5,950 nt of DNA, taken from NCBI GenBank assembly GCA_018970825.1, contig JAGWVP010000218.1, forward strand, positions 1 to 5,950, read 5' to 3'. How positions within the stretch are numbered: the first letter of the stretch is position 1; each line of letters opens with the position of its first letter. Origin of the DNA: a bacterium (GTDB lineage Bacteria; Desulfobacterota; Binatia; UBA12015). The notes below the pieces were generated by a model. The model made no database searches. It was given only the letters and a program-made list of their open reading frames with translations, and was not told where the DNA came from. A program made the position numbers and the translations under genes. This document shows positions 1 through 5,753 of the stretch, piece by piece.

Positions 1-642
1 CACGAGTCCCTGCAGGAAGAGCAGGAGCGCGAGGAGGGCCGTGCCGCCCGGGCCGCGCGCGCGCCGGGCGGCGAGGCCGAGGATCGCGGGCAGCCAGAAG
101 ATCACGGCGTAGCTCGGAGCGGTCGGCAGGAACTCCCACAGCGTCCACCGTGTCGCGAGGAAGGTCCACGCGGCGAGGAGCCCCGCCGGGAACGACCCGG
201 TCCAGCGATCGACGAGCAGGTGGAGCGCGGTCGCGGTGAGCGTCGTTCCGCCGAGCAGGAGAGCGTTCGTCGCGAGGGCCGCGTTCGCGGTGGCGACGAA
301 CGCGGGCAGGAAGAGCACGAGGGCACCGAGCGCCATCTCCGCGTAGAGCAGCGCATGGGGTGCAGGGTGGTAGATGTTCGCGTCGAGCAGGCGCGCGGGA
401 TCGCGGAGCAGCGCGTTCGTCTCCCAGGCCCCGGCCCAGGCCGTCAGCAGGGCGTCGAACCGGCAGGCGAGCGTCGTGTCGGCGAGGTGCGTCGCAGCCC
501 TCGCAGCGAGCGGCCAGGTGAGCCACGCGACCGTCGCCGCCTGGCAGAGCAGGGCGGCTGCCATCCGGAGCCCGGCGCCGGGTGGCCGGCGGGGCCGGTC
601 GACCCGGCCGCTCCGGTCCGGGAATGCCTCGCGGCGGGCCAT
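1..642 (-). CDS. Polytopic membrane protein, probable GT-C glycosyltransferase-like (partial, C-terminus beyond window)
   Basis: This is the N-terminal 214 residues of an integral membrane protein; no stop codon is reached before the left edge. The chosen ATG (640-642) gives a basic, proline-rich cytoplasmic leader of about 26 residues. The first hydrophobic segment (about 28-48) follows, then a polar loop (about 50-98) and further hydrophobic segments near 100-118, 121-142, 152-168, 176-192 and 200-214. The polar loop carries HLADTTLACRFDALL, then AWAGAW, DPARLLDANIYHP and a closing YAE. This arrangement is familiar from large bacterial GT-C fold membrane proteins, where the first periplasmic loop holds acidic catalytic residues. 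Assignment to that fold is from memory of the family, and the substrate is unknown. An alternative ATG at 562-564 would drop the leader; neither start has a convincing Shine-Dalgarno. The gene is divergent from the lipoprotein gene. The coding frame is supported by alternating hydrophobic segments and G/C at third positions; the opposite-strand frame is arginine/glutamate-rich nonsense. Confidence 0.75.
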   Translation of the reverse strand, partial: MARREAFPDRSGRVDRPRRPPGAGLRMAAALLCQAATVAWLTWPLAARAATHLADTTLACRFDALLTAWAGAWETNALLRDPARLLDANIYHPAPHALLYAEMALGALVLFLPAFVATANAALATNALLLGGTTLTATALHLLVDRWTGSFPAGLLAAWTFLATRWTLWEFLPTAPSYAVIFWLPAILGLAARRARGPGGTALLALLLFLQGLV

Positions 643-663
643 GTTCGGGTGGGATCCTCGATC

Positions 664-698
664 TCCCGCCGACGATGATCGCACCGGGCTCGGCGGGA
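664..698. repeat. Perfect 9-bp inverted repeat in divergent intergenic region
   Basis: The arms are TCCCGCCGA (664-672) and TCGGCGGGA (690-698), separated by 17 bp. The spacer begins with a small palindrome, CGATGATCG, at 673-681. The element lies in the 136-bp gap between the divergent membrane-protein gene and the lipoprotein gene, so it could be an operator for a dimeric regulator or a transcript hairpin in either 5' leader. TATAGA at 706-711 just to its right resembles a -10 element for the plus strand, but no matching -35 is visible. The function is inferred from position only. Confidence 0.45.
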
Positions 699-766
699 AT
701 CGGCCTATAGACCGCCCCGCGAGCGCTGGCTATCGTCGGCGGCGAGGCGGCGAGCAAGGGGGCCGC

Positions 767-773
767 GGAGAGG
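767..773 (+). promoter_or_regulatory. Ribosome binding site for the lipoprotein gene
   Basis: GGAGAGG lies 5 bases before the ATG at 779. It selects this start over upstream in-frame codons, which would precede the signal peptide with a long arginine-rich stretch. Confidence 0.7.
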
Positions 774-778
774 CTCGA

Positions 779-1243
779 ATGAACACGACGATCCCGCAGC
801 GGGCCCTTCGGGGGCTCCTCACGGCACTCGCCGCGACCGCGACGCTCGCCTGCAACTCGCCGCGCGTCGACATGAAGGACCAGGAGTCGTTCTCCAAGTC
901 GGTCGAGAGCCTGAAGGAGTCGCTCACCGAGGAGGAGGCGAAGAGGCTCGAGGAGGCGACGATCGTCGTGATGGCGGACACGGTGAAGCCGCCGGTTCCT
1001 CTCCTCAAGGTGAAGCCGGAGCAGTGGGCGCAGATCCGCGCCCGCCTCGACGGGAAGACGCCGAGGCAGATCATCGCGATGGCCGACGAGATCCGTTCGC
1101 GATCGGCCGCCGCGGGCGAAGGTGCCGCCGCCGCAGACGCGGCCCCGGCCCCGGACGCGGCCCCCGCCCCGGAAGCAGCGGCCCCCGCGGCCCCTGCGCA
1201 GGCGGTACCGGCCGCGCCCGCCGCCGCCGCCGCGCCGCACTGA
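779..1243 (+). CDS. Small lipoprotein with Ala/Pro-rich tail (DUF6694-like layout)
   Basis: The protein has 154 residues. The N-terminus has basic residues (R8, R11), a hydrophobic stretch 12-24, and T-L-A-C ending in Cys25. This reads as a signal peptidase II site, although the -3 residue is Thr rather than the usual Leu. The mature protein should be lipid-anchored in an envelope membrane. The core (about 28-112) has an acidic/basic helical part with SVESLKESLTEEEAKRLEEA, then a hinge of prolines, then a second helix with LDGKTPRQIIAMADEI. This two-part layout, including the 'GKT..xIIA.AdeI' ending, resembles small lipoproteins grouped as DUF6694; that match is from memory and unverified. 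Residues 113-154 are almost only Ala and Pro with a few acidic residues, probably a flexible spacer. A good ribosome binding site fixes the start, and the gene converges on the TPR membrane-protein gene with a 10-bp gap. The biochemical function is unknown. Confidence 0.8.
   Translation: MNTTIPQRALRGLLTALAATATLACNSPRVDMKDQESFSKSVESLKESLTEEEAKRLEEATIVVMADTVKPPVPLLKVKPEQWAQIRARLDGKTPRQIIAMADEIRSRSAAAGEGAAAADAAPAPDAAPAPEAAAPAAPAQAVPAAPAAAAAPH
1136..1189 (+). repeat. 18-bp imperfect tandem repeat coding for the Ala/Pro tail
   Basis: There are three consecutive 18-bp units at 1136-1153, 1154-1171 and 1172-1189. The first two differ at a single position and encode D-A-A-P-A-P twice; the third is diverged (E-A-A-A-P-A). 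The repeat explains the low-complexity C-terminal region of the lipoprotein and is a likely site of length variation between strains. Confidence 0.7.
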
Positions 1244-1253
1244 CCCGGAGAGA

Positions 1254-3188
1254 TCAGTCCCCGAGCGATTCCGGGGCGGGGAACGTCCCGGTCTCGAGTC
1301 CCTCGCGAAACCCGCGCGCCCGCCTCCAGTTCGGACGGAGGCGGATCGCCTGCTCGATCTCGCGCCGCGCGCCCTGCGAGTCGCCCCCCCGGTGGAGGGC
1401 CGTGGCGAGGGCGTAGCGCGCCTCGGGCGATCCCGGTGCGAGCTTCACGGCCTCGAGGAGGGATGCGGTCGCCTCGCCCCCTCGGCCGAGCTCGCCGAGG
1501 GCGATCCCGAGCCTGAGGCGTGCGTCCGCATCCTGCGGGTCGATTCGCACGACCGCCTGCCACTCTCCGACCGCCGCCGGGAGGTCGCCGCGCGCCGCGA
1601 GCGCGTCGGCCAGGTTGAAGCGCGCGTTCGCGTAGTCCGGGTCGGCGTTCACGGCGCGGCGCAGGAAGGGTTCGGCGTCCGAGGGGCGTCCGAGCGCGAG
1701 CAGGCAGATTCCCTGCGTGTTCAGGAGTTGCGGCGTCGCGTCCGCGCGGCCGGCCGCGTCGGCGAGGACCCCGAGCGCGTCGGCGGCCCGGCCACGTCGC
1801 ACGAGCAGGTTCGCCCACGAGAGCCTCGGCTCGGCCCAGCCCGGTCGCGAGCGCAGCGCGGACTCGAAATGGGCGATCGCCTCGGCGTCGCGGCCCGCGT
1901 CCCGGTCCACGAGCCCGAGCAGGTAGTGCGCCTTGTGGTTGCCGGGGTCGCGCTGCAGCGCGCGCGAATAGAGCGAGCGGTCGTTGCGCCAGTGCTCGAT
2001 CTCGGCCCGCACGGAGACGGCCCCGGCGGAGACGGCCGCGACGGCCGCGACCACGGCGAGACGGCGCCCGGCCACCGTCGACCGCAGGAGGTCGTGGGCG
2101 AGCCAGGTCGCCGCGATCAGCAGGCCGACCGACGGCAGGTAGGTGTAGCGGTCGGCCCGGGCCTGCTCGCCGACCTGCAGCACGCCCGCGACCGGCGACA
2201 GCATCGCGAGGTACCAGAGCCAGCCGACCGCGAGCCACGGCCGACGGTCCCGGGAGGCGACGGCGAGCGCGGTCGCGACCGCGAGTGCCGCCCCGCAAGC
2301 GAGCGCCGTCGCCGCCGGGATCGTCTCGAAGGGGTAGAAGAACGAGAGGCCGGACGGCCACGCGGTCTTCGCGACGTACCAGGCGGCGGAGTGGAGCGCG
2401 TTCGCGACCCGCTCGCCGAGCGGGATGAGTTCGCTCGCTCGCGTGGCGCCGCGCGCCCGCTGGGCGACGATCGCCGCCACTCCCGCCGCGATGGAGAGGG
2501 CGAAGAGCGGGAGTTTCTCCCGGAGGCGCGCGCCGAGGGGAGGGCCGAGCGGCCGCCGCGGGTCGAGTCGACCGAGCGGCCAGAAGTCGAGCAGGAGCAG
2601 GACGACCGGCACCGTCACGAGCATCGGCTTCGCGAGGAGTCCCGCCGCGAGGAGGGTCGCGGCCGCGACGCGATCGACGGACCCGCGGGAGCGGGTCCAG
2701 CGGGTCCACGCCGCCATCGTCGCGAACGCGAAGACGGCCGACAGCACGTCCTTGCGCTCGGAGATCCAGGCGACCGACTCCGCGCGCTGCGGGTGCAGCG
2801 CGAACAGCGCGGCCACGACCCAGCTCCGCCCGGTCGCCCCCGTCGCGGAGCGAAGGAAGAGGAAGAGGAGCGCCGAGGCGAGCGCGTGCAGGAGGACGTT
2901 GGTCTCGTGGAAGCCGCCCGCGGCGGTGCCGCGCAGCGAGGCGTCGGCGGCGAGCGAGATCCAGGTGAGCGGGACCAGGTTGCCGTCGCGGGGCCGGAAG
3001 GAGTCCGCGATCGACGACCACGAGAGGCCGCCCTGCACGAGCGGATTCGAGGTCACGTAGATCGGGTCGTCGAAGCGCAGGAACTCGAAGCCGTTCGCCG
3101 GCCGGAAGACGGCGACGACGAGCGCCGCGAGGAGCCCCGCGAGAGCGGCGCGTCCGACGGGGGTTCGGCCGGGATCGCCGGTGCTCAT
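1254..3188 (-). CDS. TPR-containing GT-C-like membrane protein (TMTC/PMT-type architecture)
   Basis: This 644-residue membrane protein has a C-terminal TPR domain, the layout of the TMTC/PMT-like GT-C family that transfers sugars from lipid carriers outside the cytoplasmic membrane. The first hydrophobic segment is about 13-30. The following loop holds RFDDPIYVTSNPLV with the adjacent acidic pair D40-D41, which in GT-C enzymes is the likely catalytic position. Other family-typical motifs are HETNVLLHAL (94-103), ALFALHPQRAESVAWISERKDVLS (126-150), the LLAKP stretch near 184-188, and ADRYTYLPSVG (345-355). Hydrophobic segments continue to about residue 393. Residues 417-620 form six exact 34-residue TPR units starting at 417, 451, 485, 519, 553 and 587, followed by a short tail. 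The start ATG at 3186-3188 has no obvious Shine-Dalgarno but places the first membrane segment normally. The gene is divergent from ettA and convergent with the lipoprotein gene. The acceptor and sugar are unknown. Confidence 0.85.
   Translation of the reverse strand: MSTGDPGRTPVGRAALAGLLAALVVAVFRPANGFEFLRFDDPIYVTSNPLVQGGLSWSSIADSFRPRDGNLVPLTWISLAADASLRGTAAGGFHETNVLLHALASALLFLFLRSATGATGRSWVVAALFALHPQRAESVAWISERKDVLSAVFAFATMAAWTRWTRSRGSVDRVAAATLLAAGLLAKPMLVTVPVVLLLLDFWPLGRLDPRRPLGPPLGARLREKLPLFALSIAAGVAAIVAQRARGATRASELIPLGERVANALHSAAWYVAKTAWPSGLSFFYPFETIPAATALACGAALAVATALAVASRDRRPWLAVGWLWYLAMLSPVAGVLQVGEQARADRYTYLPSVGLLIAATWLAHDLLRSTVAGRRLAVVAAVAAVSAGAVSVRAEIEHWRNDRSLYSRALQRDPGNHKAHYLLGLVDRDAGRDAEAIAHFESALRSRPGWAEPRLSWANLLVRRGRAADALGVLADAAGRADATPQLLNTQGICLLALGRPSDAEPFLRRAVNADPDYANARFNLADALAARGDLPAAVGEWQAVVRIDPQDADARLRLGIALGELGRGGEATASLLEAVKLAPGSPEARYALATALHRGGDSQGARREIEQAIRLRPNWRRARGFREGLETGTFPAPESLGD
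2679..2708 (-). repeat. Intragenic hairpin and direct repeat in the TPR membrane-protein gene
   Basis: GGACCCGC (2679-2686) and GCGGGTCC (2691-2698) are perfect 8-bp inverted arms around a 4-base loop. GCGGGTCCA then occurs twice in tandem (2691-2699, 2700-2708). On the coding strand this region specifies WTRWTRSRG, a basic loop after a membrane segment. The mRNA could form a stable hairpin here; no function is demonstrated. Confidence 0.5.
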
Positions 3189-3204
3189 CGCGCCCGCAGA
3201 CTAG

Positions 3205-3249
3205 CCCGGGGCACCCGGGGCAGGGCAAGCGGCGCGGCGTCCCCGGGGC
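3205..3249. repeat. Three copies of CCCGGGGC in divergent intergenic region
   Basis: CCCGGGGCA occurs twice head-to-tail at 3205-3213 and 3214-3222. CCCGGGGC recurs at 3242-3249, starting 28 bp after the second copy. All lie in the 123-bp gap between the TPR membrane-protein gene and ettA. They could be regulator-binding repeats, but chance is appreciable in such GC-rich DNA. Confidence 0.4.
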
Positions 3250-3269
3250 GCCCTCGACGAGGGGCCCCG
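3244..3269. repeat. Strong GC hairpin upstream of ettA
   Basis: An 11-bp stem with one bulged G (3250) closes on a 3-base loop (3256-3258). Positions 3244-3249 pair with 3264-3269, and 3251-3255 pair with 3259-3263. No T-run follows on either strand, so it is not a typical intrinsic terminator. It ends about 42 bases before the ettA start and could lie in its leader or act as a DNA operator. Confidence 0.45.
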
Positions 3270-3303
3270 CGCTCCCTCCCGCTTTCGCGCGCGGTCCGTT
3301 ATC

Positions 3304-3310
3304 GGGAGGG
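3304..3310 (+). promoter_or_regulatory. Ribosome binding site for ettA
   Basis: GGGAGGG lies directly before the ATG at 3312 with unusually short spacing (1-3 bases depending on register). The start is nevertheless supported, because the protein then begins MPQFIFTM, matching the conserved N-terminus of EttA. Confidence 0.65.
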
Positions 3311-3311
3311 A

Positions 3312-5012
3312 ATGCCCCAGTTCATCTTCACGATGCGCGACCTGCGCAAGGTGTACCCGCCCGACCGCGTCGTCGTCGACGGGATCAACCTCTCCTTCTA
3401 CCACGGTGCCAAGATCGGCGTGCTGGGCCTGAACGGCGCCGGCAAGAGCACGCTGCTGCGGATCATGGCCGGGCTCGACCGCGAGTTCTCCGGCGAGGCC
3501 CGGCTCGGCGAGGGCTACACGGTCGGCTACCTGCCGCAGGAGCCCGCGCTCGACCCCGACAAGACCGTGCGCGAGATCGTCGCCGAGGGCGTCGCGCCGA
3601 TCCGGGCCCTGCTCGACGAGTTCGAGGAGGTCTCCAACAAGCTCGGCGAGCCGATGAGCGACGAGCAGATGGAGAAGCTGCTCGCCCGCCAGGCCGACCT
3701 GCAGGACAAGATCGAGGCGGCGAACGCATGGGAGCTCGACCGCACGCTCGACGTCGCGATGGACGCGCTCCGCTGCCCGCCGGCCGACGAGGGCACGGCG
3801 CACCTCTCCGGCGGCGAGCGCCGCCGCGTCGCGCTCTGCCGTCTCCTCCTCCAGTCGCCCGACCTGCTCCTGCTCGACGAGCCGACGAACCATCTCGACG
3901 CCGAGTCCGTCGCGTGGCTCGAGCGTTTCCTGTCCGAGTACAAGGGCACGGTCGTCGCCGTCACCCACGACCGCTACTTCCTCGACAACGTCGCGGGCTG
4001 GATCCTCGAGCTCGACCGCGGCCGCGGCATCCCCTGGGAGGGGAACTACACCTCCTGGCTCGAGCAGAAGCAGAAGCGGCTCGCCCTCGAGGAAAAGCAG
4101 GAGTCCGCGCGCCAGCGCACGCTCGCCCGCGAGCTCGAGTGGGTGCGTCTCGCGCCGCGCGCGCGACAGGCGAAGGGCAAGGCCCGTCTCGCCGCCTACG
4201 AGAAACTGCTCGCCGAGGGGCCGGGCGAGCGGATCGGCAAGGCCGAGATCGTGATCCCCGCCGGCCCGAGGCTCGGCGGCGTCGTGGTCGAGGCGAAGAA
4301 CGTCTCGAAGGGGTACGACGACCGGCTGCTGATCGACGACCTCACGTTCTCTCTCCCGCCGGGCGGCATCGTCGGCGTCATCGGGCCGAACGGCGCCGGC
4401 AAGACGACCCTCTTCCGCATGGTCGCGGGCCAGGAGACGCCGGACTCCGGCACGCTCCGGATCGGCGACACGGTTCAGCTCGCCTACGTCGACCAGTCGC
4501 GGGACTCGCTCGACGGCAAGAAGACCGTCTTCGAGGAGATCAGCGGCGGGCAGGAGAAGATCATGCTCGGCAAGCGCGAGGTGAACGCGCGCGGCTACTG
4601 CTCCTGGTTCAATTTCCGGGGCTCGGACCAGCAGAAGCAGGTCGGCGCCCTCTCGGGCGGCGAACGCAACCGCGTCCACCTCGCGAAGCTGCTGAAGAGC
4701 GGCGGCAACCTGCTGCTGCTCGACGAGCCGACGAACGACCTCGACGTCGACACGCTGCGGGCCCTCGAGGTCGCGCTCAACGACTTCCCGGGCTGCGCCG
4801 TCGTGATCACCCACGACCGCTGGTTCCTCGATCGCGTCGCCACGCACATCCTCGCCTTCGAGGGCGAGGTCGAGGAAGGCAAGGGACCGGAGGTCAACTT
4901 CTTCGCCGGCGACTTCGAGGCCTACCACGAGTGGCGCGAGGCGGAGCGCAAGCGCCGCGGCCTGCGTCCCAAGTCGCGGGCGGGCAAGTACGCGCAGCTG
5001 CTGCGCGACTGA
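3312..5012 (+). CDS. ettA: Energy-dependent translational throttle protein EttA (ABC-F ATPase)
   Basis: This 566-residue ABC-F protein is close to the usual ~555 residues of EttA. In the family, EttA binds the ribosomal E site and uses ATP to gate entry of initiation complexes into elongation according to energy state; it is cytoplasmic with no membrane domain. Domain 1 has Walker A GLNGAGKST (39-47), the 'arm' insertion (about 95-140), signature LSGGE (165-169), Walker B LLLLDE with catalytic Glu190, and His219. The linker, or P-site tRNA interaction motif, spans about 240-310 and includes ELEWVRLAPRARQAKGKAR. Domain 2 has Walker A GPNGAGKTT (358-366), signature LSGGE (447-451), Walker B with Glu472, and His501. 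Strings such as SLSFxxGAKIGVLGLNGAGKST, WILELDRGRGIPWEGNY and FPGCAVVITHDRWFLDR are near-identical to known EttA proteins, which separates it from Uup and YheS. All catalytic residues are intact. A NUDIX gene follows after 22 bp, probably in the same transcript. Confidence 0.97.
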   Translation: MPQFIFTMRDLRKVYPPDRVVVDGINLSFYHGAKIGVLGLNGAGKSTLLRIMAGLDREFSGEARLGEGYTVGYLPQEPALDPDKTVREIVAEGVAPIRALLDEFEEVSNKLGEPMSDEQMEKLLARQADLQDKIEAANAWELDRTLDVAMDALRCPPADEGTAHLSGGERRRVALCRLLLQSPDLLLLDEPTNHLDAESVAWLERFLSEYKGTVVAVTHDRYFLDNVAGWILELDRGRGIPWEGNYTSWLEQKQKRLALEEKQESARQRTLARELEWVRLAPRARQAKGKARLAAYEKLLAEGPGERIGKAEIVIPAGPRLGGVVVEAKNVSKGYDDRLLIDDLTFSLPPGGIVGVIGPNGAGKTTLFRMVAGQETPDSGTLRIGDTVQLAYVDQSRDSLDGKKTVFEEISGGQEKIMLGKREVNARGYCSWFNFRGSDQQKQVGALSGGERNRVHLAKLLKSGGNLLLLDEPTNDLDVDTLRALEVALNDFPGCAVVITHDRWFLDRVATHILAFEGEVEEGKGPEVNFFAGDFEAYHEWREAERKRRGLRPKSRAGKYAQLLRD

Positions 5013-5034
5013 GCACGGCGCGCGAGTCGCGAGC

Positions 5035-5640
5035 GTGGCGGACCATCCGTTCGACCTGTCGACGGCGGCGCGGCTGGGAGATCCCTGGCTCGCGCCGACC
5101 GAGGACTTGGCGCGCGCGTTCCACCTGCTCGATCACTACGAGCCGGCGGACGCGACCCAAGAGGAGTTCCAGCGGCGCATGCTCGACCTGATCGAGCGCC
5201 ACCCGCAGGACGCGCACCGCCGCAGCCTGCTCGAGGGTCATCTCACCGCGAGCGCGCTCGTGGTCGACGCGCACTTCGAGCGCGCCCTGCTCACGCACCA
5301 TCGCAAGCTCGATCGCTGGCTGCAGCTCGGCGGCCACTGCGACGGGGACGCGAACCTCGCCCACGTCGCGCTGCGCGAGGCCACCGAGGAGAGCGGCATC
5401 CCCGACCTCGCGGTGCTGCCGGTGCCGATCGACCTCGACATCCACGCAATTCCCGCGCGCGGCGCCGAGCCGGAGCACTTCCACTACGACACGCGCTTTC
5501 TCGTCATCGCGCCCCCCGGGGCCGTCGAGGTGCTGTCCGAGGAATCGCACGCTCTGCGCTGGATCGCGAGCCATGAGCTGGGTGGCCTCGCCGCCGACCT
5601 CTCCCTGCGGCGCCTGTTCCAGCTGGTGTTCGGGGCCTGA
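5035..5640 (+). CDS. NUDIX hydrolase
   Basis: This 201-residue NUDIX-fold protein is expected to cleave a nucleoside diphosphate linked to another group; the substrate cannot be read from the sequence. The N-terminal ~65 residues are helical and acidic. The fold then starts with GHLTASALVVD (68-78) and runs through LLTHHRKLDRWLQLGGHCDGD into the NUDIX box. In the consensus G-x5-E-x7-REUxEExGU, G100, R114, E115, E118, E119, G121 and I122 fit, but Ala106 replaces the first Glu. The metal-binding REATEESG core is intact, so activity is likely. Later features typical of this subfamily are DLDIHAIPARG, HFHYDTRFL and SEESHALRW. The start is a GTG at 5035 with only a weak purine-rich upstream stretch; the next in-frame Met (residue 49) would remove the N-terminal helix. 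It lies 22 bp after ettA on the same strand, so co-transcription and translational coupling are plausible. Confidence 0.88.
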   Translation: MADHPFDLSTAARLGDPWLAPTEDLARAFHLLDHYEPADATQEEFQRRMLDLIERHPQDAHRRSLLEGHLTASALVVDAHFERALLTHHRKLDRWLQLGGHCDGDANLAHVALREATEESGIPDLAVLPVPIDLDIHAIPARGAEPEHFHYDTRFLVIAPPGAVEVLSEESHALRWIASHELGGLAADLSLRRLFQLVFGA

Positions 5641-5654
5641 ACGACGCGTCCGGA

Positions 5655-5670
5655 GGGGCAAATCTGCCCC
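5655..5670 (+). terminator. Hairpin after the NUDIX gene, possible weak terminator
   Basis: GGGGCA and TGCCCC form a perfect 6-bp stem with the loop AATC, beginning 15 bases after the NUDIX stop codon. The downstream sequence is CAAAATCG rather than a T-run, so it is not a canonical intrinsic terminator. Its position at the end of the ettA-NUDIX unit suggests a 3'-end or processing hairpin. Confidence 0.35.
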
Positions 5671-5720
5671 CAAAATCGCGCCGACGGCGTAACGTGAGGC
5701 CGCTAGTGGCGGATCGGGGC

Positions 5721-5753
5721 GGGAGAGCCTGCGGTGCGCCGCAGGTCCCCACC
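5721..5753 (+). promoter_or_regulatory. Shine-Dalgarno-like element plus hairpin before the FG-GAP gene
   Basis: GGGAGAG (5721-5727) is immediately followed by a perfect 7-bp hairpin, CCTGCGG (5728-5734), loop TGCG, CCGCAGG (5739-5745). Eight bases (TCCCCACC) then separate it from the ATG at 5754. Linear spacing is too long for normal initiation (26 bases), but folding the hairpin would bring the purine tract to about 8 bases from the start codon. This is an inference from geometry. Confidence 0.45.

Noticed and set aside
220..678. 152-codon plus-strand open frame at the left end
   Set aside because: It is Arg/Glu-rich with no domain, while the reverse strand in the same codon register reads as a clean polytopic membrane protein.
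1259..1276. CCCCG/CGGGG inverted repeat near the convergent gene ends, as a bidirectional terminator
   Set aside because: It has only a 5-bp stem with an 8-base loop, lies inside the last codons of the minus-strand gene, and has no T-run on either side.
2031..2048. Tandem 9-bp repeat GACGGCCGC
   Set aside because: It lies within the coding sequence of the TPR membrane protein, where it encodes an alanine/valine-rich membrane helix; codon bias accounts for it.
730..3228. 832-codon minus-strand open frame overlapping the TPR membrane-protein gene
   Set aside because: Its translation is dominated by Arg, Pro and Gly. The alternative frame gives clear membrane segments and six TPRs, so this is a shadow.
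3281..3303. CTTTCG ... GTTATC as an ettA promoter
   Set aside because: The two boxes are only about 10 bp apart and the -10-like box is too close to the start codon. No credible sigma-70-type promoter can be assigned by eye.
1122..3311. Long open reading frame upstream of and in frame with ettA (about 730 codons)
   Set aside because: It is antisense to the TPR membrane-protein gene, has Arg/Glu/Pro-rich low-complexity composition, and contains no recognisable domain. It is open because stop codons are rare in GC-rich DNA. EttA homology begins exactly at the ATG at 3312.
3870..4736. Identical 21-bp stretches at 3870-3890 and 4716-4736
   Set aside because: Both encode the conserved Walker B/D-loop region (LLDEPTN) of the two ABC domains in ettA, so this is domain homology rather than a mobile or regulatory repeat.
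3201..4928. 575-codon minus-strand open frame opposite ettA
   Set aside because: It mirrors the ettA codons, with Glu/Leu/Val-rich antisense composition and no independent motif or start signal. It is a typical antisense shadow of a high-GC gene.
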